A stretch of 64,000 nt of DNA. Origin: Agaribacillus sp965228415. Lineage in GTDB: Bacteria > Bacteroidota > Bacteroidia > Cytophagales > Cyclobacteriaceae. Position 1 is the first letter of the stretch. Each line of letters starts with the position of its first letter. The DNA lies in NCBI GenBank assembly GCA_965228415.1, contig OZ245814.1, forward strand, positions 9,014,810-9,078,809. Direction: 5' to 3'. Both the position numbers and the translations under genes were made by a program. The notes below the pieces were generated by a model. It saw only the letters and a list, made by a program, of their open reading frames with translations. It ran no database searches and was not told the origin of the DNA. This document shows positions 47,001 to 55,167 of this stretch, piece by piece.

Positions 47001-48538
47001 TCAATATATATAACCACACACCGGATACGGTAGTCACCGGTGCAACAAGATCACAGCGTTTGAGCGGGGTAGAGGGAGAGGTAATTGGCCTGGCTAAATC
47101 ACTGGCCGTTGTACCGGGCGATGTGATAGACATGGAAGTTTATGCCAAGTATCTCGATGGGCCGGGTAATGGCCCTGGTCTGGGGGGCATATTAGCTACT
47201 ATTGCCGAAGCCTTTGGCATATCAGCTACCAGCACTGGAGACGGGTTGCAGGCCTACAATGCCATCAGCGACTTGATGTCATTGCCATTGTACACCGCTT
47301 TAACCAGCAGTAAAGCTGCAAATGGCTACCAGGTATTTTTGAATTACCTGCTATTTGATAAAGATTACAACTTCTTAGGTGGTCACTTTGCCCAAATGAA
47401 GGGAACGGCCAATGCAATGATAGATCCAAATGTGGCCCATGAATTGATGTCCAAAAGTGTAACTATCCAAAAACCTGGTTATATTTATATCTACCTGTCC
47501 AACGAAAGTGGACAGATAGTAGAAACGTTCTTTGATGATTTTAAAATCACTCATACTAAGTCACCGATCATTAGTGCAGATGACTATTATCCCTTTGGGT
47601 TGCAGATAGCACAAAACGCTTACCAGAGAGAAACGGCTGTTGATCAAAGATACCTATATAATGGGAAAGAAAGACAACCCGAAACAAATTGGTATGATTA
47701 CGGCAAGCGTATGTATGATCCTGAATTAGGTCGTTGGCATGTAATAGATGCTTTAGCAGAGTCTTTGCCAAGTTGGACTCCATACAGATATGCATTGGAT
47801 AATCCTATTAGCTATATTGATGTTGGCGGTTATATTGAATGGCCCGTGAAGGGTACTACAGCTGTTAATAAGAAGGATTATTCAAATGGTGCGTGGGGAC
47901 TTAAAAACACGGTAGTCAGAACGTCTACTTATTTGGAAACAGATCGCCCACTTGGTGCAACAAATCCTCATGTTGGAATTGACTACAGAGCAGCAGAAAA
48001 TACTGACTTCTATTCTTTAGGAGACGGTAAAGTAGTAGCGATTGGAATCCAGTCAAAAGGTAATAAAGCAGCTAAAGGTTCAAAATATATAATTGTTGAA
48101 TACAGTAATGGGGATAGAGTAAGTTTTGTTCATATTAATTCAGTGGCGGACGGGATAAAGGTTGGTGATAAAGTTTACGAAGGGCAAATCCTTGGGAAAA
48201 CTGGCAAGACTGGAACTAAACATCCTCACTTGCATTTAACAGCTAAGGATAAAGATGGAAATAAGATAGATCCAGAAGGTCGGAATTATGGCAAATATAC
48301 TAGTAAGGAGTTTTTTGAAACATATGGCGGAGATTTCATGAAGTTAGAGGGATACATCAACGATCACTCACCACAAACTCAAGAAAGCGAATCTGAACAA
48401 GAAACTCAGGTTAAAGAGACTAAGAAGGGAATAAAAGTAACCAACATCTCCCGTAGCTTTTGGAGTGATTTTACTGATCAACTTAGCAGGGGTTATAACG
48501 ATTTGTATAATTGGCTTAAAAATGGCGGTGGGAGATAA
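41036..48538 (+). CDS. RHS polymorphic toxin-like protein with C-terminal M23 peptidase domain
   Basis: The protein has 2,500 residues with a signal peptide ending FKAGAQ. Residues about 27-1060 are three near-copies of an Ig-like array (ICSGGSTTLTASGGNSYRWY). Then follow a DUF6443-type entry (WNYFDGLGRPLQTVRQQASP), YD/RHS repeats of about 1130-1930 (YDALGR variants such as KYDNLNRPVITGIY) and the RHS core (LYNGKERQPETNWYDYGKRM, YRYALDNPISYIDVGGY) to about 2270. The variable tip is an M23/LytM peptidase domain with HVGID (His2312, Asp2316) and HLH (His2398, His2400), the zinc ligands of peptidoglycan endopeptidases. RHS shells encapsulate and release such tips, so cell-wall attack on neighbours is expected. 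The route of export is unclear, since no type IX tail remains. Confidence 0.9.
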   Translation: MNYPAKKQVRVLLLATSLICLPFFKAGAQCNASDLYVSSSGGCGNNKTLSVFDISVSASSFRWYRRSATGSWQYLGESPSNNGSGSYQVYVTSSTTFGVSYYDNNNWCESDKVSITVGPSPRPGVSASGYSCTDGAAHIQASSSSNISTYYLYKRVNNNYNYIASNSTGSFTVNDFYQSQGNSYPQASDYYVRGVRSGCYSNYSNVSLQVARLTAPSVSGNRNICSGGSTTLTASGGNSYRWYRGNQLIAGATGASYNTGALTATTNFYVSQVQQVYTASNTVCESPKRLARVTVQTPTPPTPYNKTVCGTSNVVLSASTGFAEYKWYNQANTLLDTTPGNSFSVSTEGLTSYKVKVKNSHGCWSGYSASATVTVTHPQAPYVHQTAPCGPGIVTMTATYHGERNGEYYINWYTTFAGGTPAHSVLVNQFNNEATYTVNLSGDRDYWVAVHDPNVSSSCYTPKRQFTARVGSRPTVSASGYSCTEGTAFVQATSPSDISTYYLYKRVNNNYDYLAYNSTGSFTVNDFYQSEGNLSHQASDYYVRGRSSSGCYSNYSNVYLQVVRHTAPSVSGNRDICQGGSTTLTASGGSEGNYRWYRGNQLIAGATGAQYTTGALTATTDFYVSQVQQVYTASAMCESPKRLARVTIQTPTAPTLVNRTACGSSVVLSASAGFAEYKWYNQANTLLDTTPGNSFSVSAENLTAYSVKVKNDYGCWSEASASATVTRKLVQPPIVSQGVSCGPGTAVPIEVAYPYSTDGDYYVEWYTTATGSTPVPVHSVQVSQHEYVATYSPVLNQDTDYWVAVYDPNINSSCRTDMVSFTARVGSRPTVSAEGYSCTEGSAHIQASSSSDITTYYLYKLENGSYNQVASNSTGSFTVNDFYQSQGNASPQASDYYVRGRTSSGCYSSNYSNVYLHVLRLTAAPGVSGGLTVCSGGSTTLTASGGNSYRWYRGNELIEGVTGPVFNTGALTEGASFYVSQVQQVYTANNNFCESPKRKAAINVLGLPQSIPEVQELVSRCDTGAVTLEARGSFLRYQWYDPEGNAMDDDTLARVEVQLNQPDTLVRYRVTGFSVGGCESGYATITATALSNCENYVHEQLVRVAGITEASQIANLSIGQKSDTWNYFDGLGRPLQTVRQQASPLGYDIVQPMVYDNLGRQKTAYLPYADSTANPGYLRTDALTQQANFYLNAAKVAHDTHPWEEKEFEPSPLNRVSKQGAAGAYWQLSTNHVTEYQYKVNQVSENVLNWKYDHAGDSISGDTTYAAGQLTVKVVIDQQGHKVREYIDKQGLVVLKKVQEAASPGVDHTGWLCTYYVYDDFDRLRAVIPPQAVREMDNANNYSLVNDLTFAKKWLFGYQYDARGRMVEKQVPGADPVYMVYDRWDRLVLTQDGNQRNENEWTFTKYDNLNRPVITGIYTDNRVQDVIRTDVLNHEVRFEVDTSDATGYTINRTYPGLNQGDTSKLLTITYYDDYGFRDHGNWDAEGNSFTFTAELGYTNSLNNLSYQDMVRGQITGSKIRILGKDTWLNTVIYYDDRYREIQHITETHRGGYSRLTSEYDFIGQLLRSRQTFKRDSSSNTSVVTINQSFTYDHDGRLLATYHRINDQDSVLLVGHDYNELGQQVEKNLHATDMQSPNYFQSVDYRYNIRGWLTHINDSALDGTGIDVGDQNRDYFGQQLFYNRQVPGLPYPASPPGTGLNFTSQTYHNGNISAVCWKRFGEEKQAYAYKYDPVNRLKSASYAHGGDGNWNTTSRRFNVGGITYDGNGNIKTLKRHAGSPDAATYVMDNLTYTYQDNNRSNRLQAVSDSAVNKEGFDDGSTGAVDYDYDLNGNLAGDANKNIDTIEYNLLNLPQRILFTNSNEILYTYDAAGVKLRKEVRETVNNVIVKTITDYMNGVQYTINNYGAAGETTSLDFVMTSEGRATTDDGLASTTGYNYEYNLTDHLGNVRATFTTKEETPEAYKATFETSLQGSEALDFQNYGDAVINNVNIYNHTPDTVVTGATRSQRLSGVEGEVIGLAKSLAVVPGDVIDMEVYAKYLDGPGNGPGLGGILATIAEAFGISATSTGDGLQAYNAISDLMSLPLYTALTSSKAANGYQVFLNYLLFDKDYNFLGGHFAQMKGTANAMIDPNVAHELMSKSVTIQKPGYIYIYLSNESGQIVETFFDDFKITHTKSPIISADDYYPFGLQIAQNAYQRETAVDQRYLYNGKERQPETNWYDYGKRMYDPELGRWHVIDALAESLPSWTPYRYALDNPISYIDVGGYIEWPVKGTTAVNKKDYSNGAWGLKNTVVRTSTYLETDRPLGATNPHVGIDYRAAENTDFYSLGDGKVVAIGIQSKGNKAAKGSKYIIVEYSNGDRVSFVHINSVADGIKVGDKVYEGQILGKTGKTGTKHPHLHLTAKDKDGNKIDPEGRNYGKYTSKEFFETYGGDFMKLEGYINDHSPQTQESESEQETQVKETKKGIKVTNISRSFWSDFTDQLSRGYNDLYNWLKNGGGR

Positions 48539-48542
48539 GAAA

Positions 48543-49082
48543 ATGAAAATGCATTTTATAATCTTATTTATGATTGGTTTTTCCTGTCAATCAAAAATTG
48601 ACAGTATCCAGGTTAACAACATAGAAGATATTAAGTCATCTATGGTGGAATATAATTTAAGAGACTTAAAAAAATCAGAGGTTCTATTAAAAAACCAACC
48701 ATTATCGATAAAAGATACACTTATCAGTAGTGAGGGAGAGGAGTGGAACGCGTTAGCTTTTTATTTTGAAAATAACTTGATCTTTATTGCTGAATCAAAT
48801 TGGATGGATAGAAATAATGTATCAAGAATTACTGTTTATCATTCTAAAATTAAAACCAAAAATGGTATAGGGGTAGGTGATAGTTATAGAAAATTGTCTC
48901 CTTACATAATTTTTGATAGTTGGAAAGATTTTCCAGACGGATATATTGGATTTAAAGACAAAGAAACAAAGAGGCTCATTTATATGATGAATACGGATTT
49001 CAATGAAAATATATTGGAGGGCCCAATAAGCAAAGAGACTATCCCCCAAGATTTAAAAATTGAAAGTATAATGATAGATTAA
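48543..49082 (+). CDS. Lipoprotein, probable immunity protein to the M23 tip
   Basis: The start at ATG 48543 gives a lipoprotein signal (MKMHFIILFMIGFSC); the open frame reaches back to 48465 inside the RHS gene. The product is 179 residues. It begins 5 bp after the RHS stop with a GGGAG ribosome site inside the RHS end, so it is coupled to the toxin. A periplasmic lipoprotein is the right place to protect against a peptidoglycan endopeptidase. The mature part has no domain I recognise (IGVGDSYRKLSPYIIFDSWK). The immunity role is inferred from position and location. An intrinsic terminator follows. Confidence 0.65.
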   Translation: MKMHFIILFMIGFSCQSKIDSIQVNNIEDIKSSMVEYNLRDLKKSEVLLKNQPLSIKDTLISSEGEEWNALAFYFENNLIFIAESNWMDRNNVSRITVYHSKIKTKNGIGVGDSYRKLSPYIIFDSWKDFPDGYIGFKDKETKRLIYMMNTDFNENILEGPISKETIPQDLKIESIMID

Positions 49083-49094
49083 TTAATTCAAAGC

Positions 49095-49115
49095 CCATCT
49101 ATGGATGGTTTTTTT
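49095..49115 (+). terminator. Intrinsic terminator after the immunity-like gene
   Basis: CCATC-TATG-GATGG is followed by seven T. It ends the RHS/immunity transcript 13 bp after the stop codon. Confidence 0.65.
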
Positions 49116-49186
49116 AATACATCGTTGGAATCATTTTTTTAGAATAAAAAGATAAGAATGTTTAACAGATTCAAACTTAAAATTTA

Positions 49187-49597
49187 ATGAGACCTTTATT
49201 GATATTTTTAATTACCATGTTATGTTGGCCAACATATGCCCAGGATGAAACGGTTTTGGATTTAAAGGATGGTAAAGCCGGTACTGATATTTTTATCACT
49301 GTTGATGAACCCCCTCAATTTAAGGGGGGAGAAAAGGCTTTAGGAAAGTTCTACAAGAAAAATTCCACTTATCAAATAACAAAAGATCGAACAAAGGGGG
49401 CTACTGTATATTTCCAGATGGTTATTAATAAAGATGGGACCATTTCCGATCCAAAGATTATTAGAAGTCCTTCAAGGGATCTTGAAAATGAGGTCAAAAA
49501 TCTGGTAGGGCTAATGCCTAAGTGGGTTCCAGGGAAAAAAGAAGGCGTTCCTGTAAAGGTCCGGGTAACAAAGGAAATCATTTTTGTTACTAAATAA
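49187..49597 (+). CDS. Exported TonB C-terminal-like protein
   Basis: The protein has 136 residues with a signal peptide (LLIFLITMLCWPTYAQ). The mature part matches the TonB C-terminal fold: PPQFKGGEKALGKFYKKN, VYFQMVINKDGTISDPKIIR and MPKWVPGKKEGVPVKVRVT. It lacks the N-terminal membrane anchor and Pro-rich spacer of true TonB. Such free domains occur in Bacteroidota; some sit downstream of RHS tips. It lies between the RHS gene and orphan RHS tips, so it could be an orphan immunity protein or an unrelated accessory. Confidence 0.75.
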   Translation: MRPLLIFLITMLCWPTYAQDETVLDLKDGKAGTDIFITVDEPPQFKGGEKALGKFYKKNSTYQITKDRTKGATVYFQMVINKDGTISDPKIIRSPSRDLENEVKNLVGLMPKWVPGKKEGVPVKVRVTKEIIFVTK

Positions 49598-49611
49598 AAT
49601 GCATTTAATGC

Positions 49612-49866
49612 CTCTACCTGTCCAACGAAAGCGGGCAGCTGGTAGAAACGTTCTTTGATGATTTTAAGATAACTCACACCAAATCTCCTATTATCAGTGC
49701 AGATGACTATTATCCATTTGGGTTGCAGATTGCTCAAAACAGCTACCAACGGGAAAGTGCTGTCGATCAAAGGTATAAGTATAATGGTGTTGAATTAAAT
49801 GACGTAACCGGTAATTATGAAATATATACTTTTAGCCGGTTTGTTTATGTCAGTATTAGGGAATAA
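49612..49866 (+). pseudogene. Orphan RHS core fragment 1
   Basis: The frame has no start and reads LYLSNESGQLVETFFDDFKI, then ADDYYPFGLQIAQNSYQRES and YKYNGVELNDVTGNYEIYTF, ending at TAA 49864. It duplicates 47497-47690 of the large RHS gene, with differences. It stops abruptly after the YNGVELND segment, so the toxin domain is lost, and it overlaps the next lipoprotein start (49817). This is a typical orphan tip left by recombination in the RHS core. Confidence 0.75.
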
Positions 49867-50485
49867 CTGTCAAGATCATAAAGAGGCTTCTGATAGTTAT
49901 TCAGGAAACTCTGAATTGAACGGCTTTATATTTATCGACATATCCGATATATATCATAATGGAGGTGAGATCAATTTAATTACTACAGAGAATGAGTCGT
50001 TCCTAAGCATCCAGAATACTAAGATCACTTTTAACGGGTCTGAGTACGACTTGATTGAAGAAGAACATGTTTACAAAAAGTCCATTGGGGCAGAAGCATT
50101 TTTTGCTGAATATGGTCTCTTTGTTCTAAAGTGCTTGAGTAAATCTGATACGTTTTATGAAGCTGAACTGAATAAGCAGAAAGTTTTAATACCAATAGAC
50201 TCGAAGTACGTAGAGTTCAAGGATTTAGAAAAGTATATTTTAGATACTTACCCTGTTCCAACGGAACTGAACCCTTTAAGAGATAAGCCCAATGAAACGG
50301 CCTTGGAAGTTAATGATTACCTTGATCATACTTATACCGCAATTGAAATAGAAGGTGATTGGGTAAAAGTTAAGGATGATAAAGAGTGCTATGCTGGCGA
50401 ACAACCTTCTGTTAAGGATATTGTAGGTTGGGTCAGGTGGCGGAAAGATGGAGTGTTCATGCTCAAAGTTGCCTATACATGCTGA
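49817..50485 (+). CDS. Lipoprotein-like protein with SH3-like end, orphan immunity candidate
   Basis: The protein has 222 residues. The signal sequence ends in GNNC, a poor lipobox (LAGLFMSVLGNNC). The C-terminal part, EIEGDWVKVKDDKECYAGEQ then VGWVRWRKDG, looks like a bacterial SH3 domain. It sits directly behind an orphan RHS core and before a second one, the usual position of an immunity gene whose toxin has been lost. Function is inferred from context only. Confidence 0.6.
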   Translation: MKYILLAGLFMSVLGNNCQDHKEASDSYSGNSELNGFIFIDISDIYHNGGEINLITTENESFLSIQNTKITFNGSEYDLIEEEHVYKKSIGAEAFFAEYGLFVLKCLSKSDTFYEAELNKQKVLIPIDSKYVEFKDLEKYILDTYPVPTELNPLRDKPNETALEVNDYLDHTYTAIEIEGDWVKVKDDKECYAGEQPSVKDIVGWVRWRKDGVFMLKVAYTC

Positions 50486-50493
50486 TGCCTTAG

Positions 50494-50919
50494 GTTAAAA
50501 GTGACTTAGGTCTTGGGGTGTATGACTTTAAGAAACGGTTCTATAATCCTGAATTAGGCAAATTTATGAGTATTGATCCTAAAGCGGACAATACGGAGGT
50601 TATGGATGAGTCAGAAGTAGGATCATTGATAATATTGGACAATAGTGAAAGTGGGAAAGAAAATCCTTTTGGACATATTGGCATAATTGATCATGTTGAA
50701 CGAGATAAGGGTAAGTTTGATTTTAACATTGCCGGCGATAAGCAGAACAGCTTTTCAGTAAAGGCAGCCTACGATAAAACCGAACTGGGCGTGGTCTATT
50801 TTGTACCTAAATCCAAGCTATATAGCAGGATTACTATTCATAAGCAGGATAAGTTGATTGTGGTGGAGTATGCAGATAATACGCATACTTCTTATGTGTA
50901 TTCGGGGGAGTTGTTGTGA
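50494..50919 (+). pseudogene. Orphan RHS core fragment 2 with truncated toxin-like end
   Basis: From 50494 the frame reads VKSDLGLGVYDFKKRFYNPE, then LGKFMSIDPKAD, the canonical end of an RHS core; the first usable start is GTG 50518. The RHS end then jumps to EVGSLIILDNSESGKENPFG followed by HIGIIDHVERDKG, which resembles the His strand of CHAP-type amidases without the Cys part. It is therefore probably a deleted toxin tip. The remaining 70 residues are not recognised. Confidence 0.6.
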
Positions 50920-51003
50920 AGCGCTTTTACTACCATCTACTACGAATTATAAGCATAAGTGATTTATTACCTGTCTATCAAAAAAAATTAAAATACTACC
51001 GTT

Positions 51004-54000
51004 ATGAAAATTAAGTTATTTTTTGTTCTGAGCATCTTTTACCTCAACGCTTGGGCTCAGGAAGATGCTTTCCTATCTAAAATTTTTCCTCCCTCCCCTA
51101 ATGCCGCGTCTTTAGGAAAATATGCTCAAATTCCGGTAAGCAATTACACCGGGACACCAAATATTTCTATTCCTATATGGAATATTCAACTTCAGGATTT
51201 TAATCTACCCATTAGTTTAAGCTACCATGCTTCGGGTATCAGAGTGGCAGAAAATGCTTCATGGGTTGGACTCGGTTGGGCATTAAAAGCTGGTGGACTA
51301 ATCACCCGATCAGTTGTAAACCTGGCGGATAATCCCACTGCCAGTTATTATGTGGGACCTCATAAAATCCCGGAACAGAATCCGGATTATTTTTTCATAG
51401 GTAGAGCGATAGGCATTGAAGATCCGTTAATCGACACCGAACCAGATATTTTTTCTTTCAATTTTAATGGTCGAACTGGAAAATTCACTTATGATCAAGA
51501 AGGAAATATTCATTTATTTCCTCATCAAGATCTAAAAGTTACGGAAGGAACCAATAGTCCGTGGGGAATAATTACTGAGGATGGTACAAAATATAACTTT
51601 GGGCAGGATTTTATTCGGGAATGGTCAAAAACTCGGAGATATGTTGACAATGGGATAGTATATGATCAGGAATATCATAATACCTGGTACCTGACTAGTA
51701 TTGAACTTCCAAACGGTGATTCTATTACTTTTAACTACAGCCCGGAATACTACAGTTACAGGTCAGGCTTATCAAAAACTCAAAAAATTGAGAAAAATAA
51801 TCCTTCATTAGTAAGTGAAAGTCATTCAATATACAATACCTACAATATCAAAGGCTATTATCTATCCAGCATAGTTTGGAAGACCGGTAGAATCGAATTT
51901 CAAGCCTCACAAAGAGAGGATTTACTGGAGTATGAAGACAGTACAAAGCCTCCGGTTAAGTTAGATTTGATTAAAATTTTTGATTACACAAATACTACGA
52001 CACCTATTAAAGTTTATGAACTTAAACATGGTTATTTTGGTAATTGTTCCTCCTGCTCGGATGAATTAAAATATGAAAAACTGAGACTGCGTTTAGATTC
52101 ACTGACCGAAATGTCCGGGGATTTGACCCTTAAAAAACCCCCGCATGTTTTTAAGTATGATCAAGCAAACACCTTTCCGAGCAAGGATTCAGGTTTAGCT
52201 GATCATTGGGGTTATAATGGAGGTAGTGCGGTAGTTCAAGGGTTTAATGGTTTTTTAGGTTTAAATGAATATAGCTATTACTACTTGGCAGGGATGAGTC
52301 ACGATCCTCTTGTGGGAAATCCCAGGATTTATAAAACACCCTTTAATGTTAATAGTAACATAAATAAAAACGCAAAATTTCCGGCTATGAGGGCTGGTAC
52401 ATTATTAGAAATTGAGTACCCCACAGGAGGCAAGACGATATTCGAATATGAACCGCATAAGTATGCGTTTTTCATAAATGGTGATACCGCCACTAAGGTA
52501 ATTGAGAAAGGTATTCAGGTAATAGGTGAGGAATCTTCTCCAACGACGGTCGATACTCTTACCTTATCAGAATTTCCCAATGCTGAATTTACTTTTGAAA
52601 TGGAGTTAACCTGTTGGGATCCAAACACACATGAGGAATTAGACTGCTCAGACTCAAACGCCCAGGTAAATTTTGATCTATATAAAGACAATCGGGTGGT
52701 ACTCTTAGATGAATCAAATAACGAAGTGATTTCGGTAAAATGGATAACTGGTGATGGTGGTTTTTGGCTGTATAGAAATGGGTTGATGGATGTCAATCGC
52801 GGAATTCTGATGCCGGATGTAGATGGGTTTATCACTTTCGCAGTGGATCTGGCTTTGGATCAAGGTTCGTATTATCTGAAGGCAATCAAAGATGCACAGA
52901 GTCCATTCGATGTGTGGGGCTGGTTAAGCTATAAAGCAGAAGTATCCATCACCCCTGGCATAGAAGACCAAATAGCCGGGGGCCTTAGGGTCAAAAGGAT
53001 AACTCACTTTGATGATACCACCAAGGTTTTGGAAAAAGAGTTTGCTTATGAGAAAGGTAAACTTTTTCATAAGCCTAAATATCATTCTGCAAAAATGGAA
53101 TATAGACAAACAGGTGCACCTTTTGTGATTCGACGCTTTGTTTTTAACGATTGGCTTGAACTAAACTCCGGTAATGTTACAACCACAGGTATTGCCCAAG
53201 GATCCCATATTGGATATGAAAAGGTAAAAGTAACGGAAAAAAACATTGCTAATCCTACCTTAGGTAATGGATATAGCATTTATAGCTATAATAATACGCC
53301 TTTTTACAGAAATCAATACTCTTATTGTGAGGTTTTCGATGGAAAGGAACAGACGAATCCAATGGATAATTATCGCCAGGACTTTATTGCGGGGGATTCT
53401 TATCCTTATCCACCGCCTTTGTTAATTGATAACAATCTAGGAAATCTGAAGTCGGTAGAACATTTTAACAGCGGGGACCAAAAGGTATTAGAAGAAAGAA
53501 ATAACTATAGGTTGACAAAAATTGATACCGTCTTTGGTTTAAAGGTGATAGAACATCCTGTTAATTTTGCTGGCAGCCCAAATGGACCTCCAGATCACTT
53601 GGTGTACATGGGATGGTATCAGTATATAAACAGTTGGAATGCTCTAAAAAGCACTACGAGAATAACTTACGATGTCACTACCGGAGATTCCTTGAAAAAT
53701 TTGATCACCTATGAGTACGCCGGCAACGATCATATACAGGTAACTAAGACCACGGAGGAAAATAGTGATTCAAGACAACGGATTACAAAGGTGGAGTATC
53801 CTTCTGATAATCCCCTGAATACCCAAACGGACCCTACTGTGGTGAATGCCATGGTCACTAATAATATGTTATTCCCATTAGTATCCGAAGTTACTGGCGA
53901 GGGAAATTCAATCCTTTCCGGTGTCATAAATAATTACCAAATCGACAGTGGAAATGTCGTGAGAAAGAACACTCAAATTGCCACGACTAATGGAACATAT

Positions 54001-54402
54001 GAGGTACGGTTTACTTATGATCAGCATGATGCCAACGGGAACGTTTTACAATTCATTGATAGCAAAGGTGTGGTCAATTCCATTATTTGGGGACATAATC
54101 AAGCCCTTCCTATCGTACAAGGTGTGGGAGTAGACTATACCACTTTAAAAGGTGCTTACGACCAGGTGGGGGGTAATTTGAGTATTTTACATGAGCAGGC
54201 AACCCTATCTGATGCTCAAGTCACTACCTACACCTACGACCCCCTCATCGGCATGACCTCCCAAACCGATCCGAACGGGATTACCATCTTCTATGAATAT
54301 GACGACCTCAATCGCCTAAAACTAATCAAAGACCACGAGGGCAATATTTTACAACATTACGAATATCACTACCACAGCGATAGCCAGGGAGGGGCGCAAT
54401 AA
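51004..54402 (+). CDS. RHS repeat protein without toxin tip
   Basis: The protein has 1,132 residues with a signal peptide (LFFVLSIFYLNAWAQ). The N-terminal region PNAASLGKYAQIPVSNYTGT then ISLSYHASGIRVAENASWVG is the usual opening of Bacteroidota RHS proteins. Long beta-rich parts follow (GKTIFEYEPHKYAF), with YD repeats near the end (TYTYDPLIGMTSQTDPNGIT, YEYDDLNRLKLIKDHEGNIL). It ends in HYHSDSQGGAQ, before any RHS core or toxin. It may be a structural shell, or a gene naturally ending before the variable tip. The small gene at 54404 starts one base after the stop codon. Confidence 0.85.
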   Translation: MKIKLFFVLSIFYLNAWAQEDAFLSKIFPPSPNAASLGKYAQIPVSNYTGTPNISIPIWNIQLQDFNLPISLSYHASGIRVAENASWVGLGWALKAGGLITRSVVNLADNPTASYYVGPHKIPEQNPDYFFIGRAIGIEDPLIDTEPDIFSFNFNGRTGKFTYDQEGNIHLFPHQDLKVTEGTNSPWGIITEDGTKYNFGQDFIREWSKTRRYVDNGIVYDQEYHNTWYLTSIELPNGDSITFNYSPEYYSYRSGLSKTQKIEKNNPSLVSESHSIYNTYNIKGYYLSSIVWKTGRIEFQASQREDLLEYEDSTKPPVKLDLIKIFDYTNTTTPIKVYELKHGYFGNCSSCSDELKYEKLRLRLDSLTEMSGDLTLKKPPHVFKYDQANTFPSKDSGLADHWGYNGGSAVVQGFNGFLGLNEYSYYYLAGMSHDPLVGNPRIYKTPFNVNSNINKNAKFPAMRAGTLLEIEYPTGGKTIFEYEPHKYAFFINGDTATKVIEKGIQVIGEESSPTTVDTLTLSEFPNAEFTFEMELTCWDPNTHEELDCSDSNAQVNFDLYKDNRVVLLDESNNEVISVKWITGDGGFWLYRNGLMDVNRGILMPDVDGFITFAVDLALDQGSYYLKAIKDAQSPFDVWGWLSYKAEVSITPGIEDQIAGGLRVKRITHFDDTTKVLEKEFAYEKGKLFHKPKYHSAKMEYRQTGAPFVIRRFVFNDWLELNSGNVTTTGIAQGSHIGYEKVKVTEKNIANPTLGNGYSIYSYNNTPFYRNQYSYCEVFDGKEQTNPMDNYRQDFIAGDSYPYPPPLLIDNNLGNLKSVEHFNSGDQKVLEERNNYRLTKIDTVFGLKVIEHPVNFAGSPNGPPDHLVYMGWYQYINSWNALKSTTRITYDVTTGDSLKNLITYEYAGNDHIQVTKTTEENSDSRQRITKVEYPSDNPLNTQTDPTVVNAMVTNNMLFPLVSEVTGEGNSILSGVINNYQIDSGNVVRKNTQIATTNGTYEVRFTYDQHDANGNVLQFIDSKGVVNSIIWGHNQALPIVQGVGVDYTTLKGAYDQVGGNLSILHEQATLSDAQVTTYTYDPLIGMTSQTDPNGITIFYEYDDLNRLKLIKDHEGNILQHYEYHYHSDSQGGAQ

Positions 54403-54403
54403 G

Positions 54404-54547
54404 ATGGGATGGAACCAAGAAGTCGTCCTGGACGATAATGAGCTTGAAAAGTTAATTGCATTCGAAGAAAGTATTGGCGGTGATGCCTACGCCCGACGAA
54501 GGGTCAATCAACTTTTAGACTTGTATAAGGGTAAGCCTTCCGATTAA
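54404..54547 (+). CDS. Small protein coupled to the RHS gene
   Basis: The 47-residue frame starts one base after the RHS stop (TAAGATG). It reads MGWNQEVVLDDNELEKLIAF and is acidic, then KPSD at the end. Tight spacing argues that it is expressed. The family is unknown; an immunity or chaperone-like role is only a guess. Confidence 0.5.
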   Translation: MGWNQEVVLDDNELEKLIAFEESIGGDAYARRRVNQLLDLYKGKPSD

Positions 54548-54839
54548 TGATTAAAATAGATTGAATTCATCTTTTAAAAAAACCACGACACTTGCCACCG
54601 GCAACCTTCTTAACGCTATCGAATGTTATATAATGTATTCGTGTTATGTTAAATCTAGCTTTGGAGCTTTTTGAGGGGTTATTTTTTCAAAACCCGGAGA
54701 GGGCCGAACGTTAAGAAATGATCCAGTGAATCATTTTAGTGAGGAGCCAGAGAGCGAAGCGGGCAGAGGGGACGAGCTGAGGGCTAGCAATAAAGTTTTT
54801 GGAGGGAGGGAAATTCTACGAGCAGGAGGGCAAGCCAAA
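54548..54839. repeat. Spacer with 160-bp interspersed repeat, copy B
   Basis: The 54665-54835 part matches 17703-17865 closely, including the AAATGATCCAGTGAATCATTT inverted repeat. Before it, CGAATGTTATATAAT near 54620 matches 60207. The copy ends at the small minus-strand gene 54840-55034. Confidence 0.6.
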
Positions 54840-55034
54840 CTATTTTCTCCTAGGTTTAGCATATAGTTTCTGCTTATGACCAAAAATCTCTTCACTTAAC
54901 TTCTTGTTAGCATTTTCTAATAACTCATTTTGGACTTTCATAATACGTAACAAGTCGTGCATGGCATTTAGATTCTCTAATTGATGGGAGACTATCTCCT
55001 CTAAATCAGCTTTGGTGTATTTTGGATAGGGCAT
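54840..55034 (-). CDS. Small coiled-coil protein, divergent from the Argonaute operon
   Basis: The 64-residue frame reads MPYPKYTKADLEEIVSHQLE then a helical part (MHDLLRIMKVQNELLENANK) and a basic end (KPRRK). ATG 55034 is divergent to the XRE gene with 133 bp of AT-rich sequence between, which could hold promoters for both. No domain was recognised. It may be a real small regulator, but the 3' end runs into the repeat at 54838, so decay is possible. Confidence 0.4.
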   Translation of the reverse strand: MPYPKYTKADLEEIVSHQLENLNAMHDLLRIMKVQNELLENANKKLSEEIFGHKQKLYAKPRRK

Positions 55035-55105
55035 GGTTAAAATTTATTGAATTACAATATAAATATATATTAAAATATAATATTTTACAGGCGAACAATA
55101 TAATT

Positions 55106-55143
55106 TATTTTTGTGTAGCAATACAAAATGTTATTGCATAACA
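55106..55143 (+). promoter_or_regulatory. Probable promoter and self-operator of the Argonaute operon
   Basis: TATTTTTG at 55106-55113 fits the TAnnTTTG -7 box. Fifteen bases further on, TGTTAT-TGC-ATAACA (55129-55143) is a perfect six-base inverted repeat with a three-base spacer, at about +10 to +24 of the expected transcript and 25 bp before the XRE start codon. An operator overlapping early transcription fits autorepression by the first gene. Confidence 0.5.
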
Positions 55144-55167
55144 ATAGTATTTTATAAAGAACATAAA

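Noticed and set aside
49187..49597. Functional TonB energy transducer
   Set aside because: It has a cleavable signal instead of a membrane anchor and lacks the Pro-rich spacer, so it cannot reach ExbB/ExbD in the usual way.
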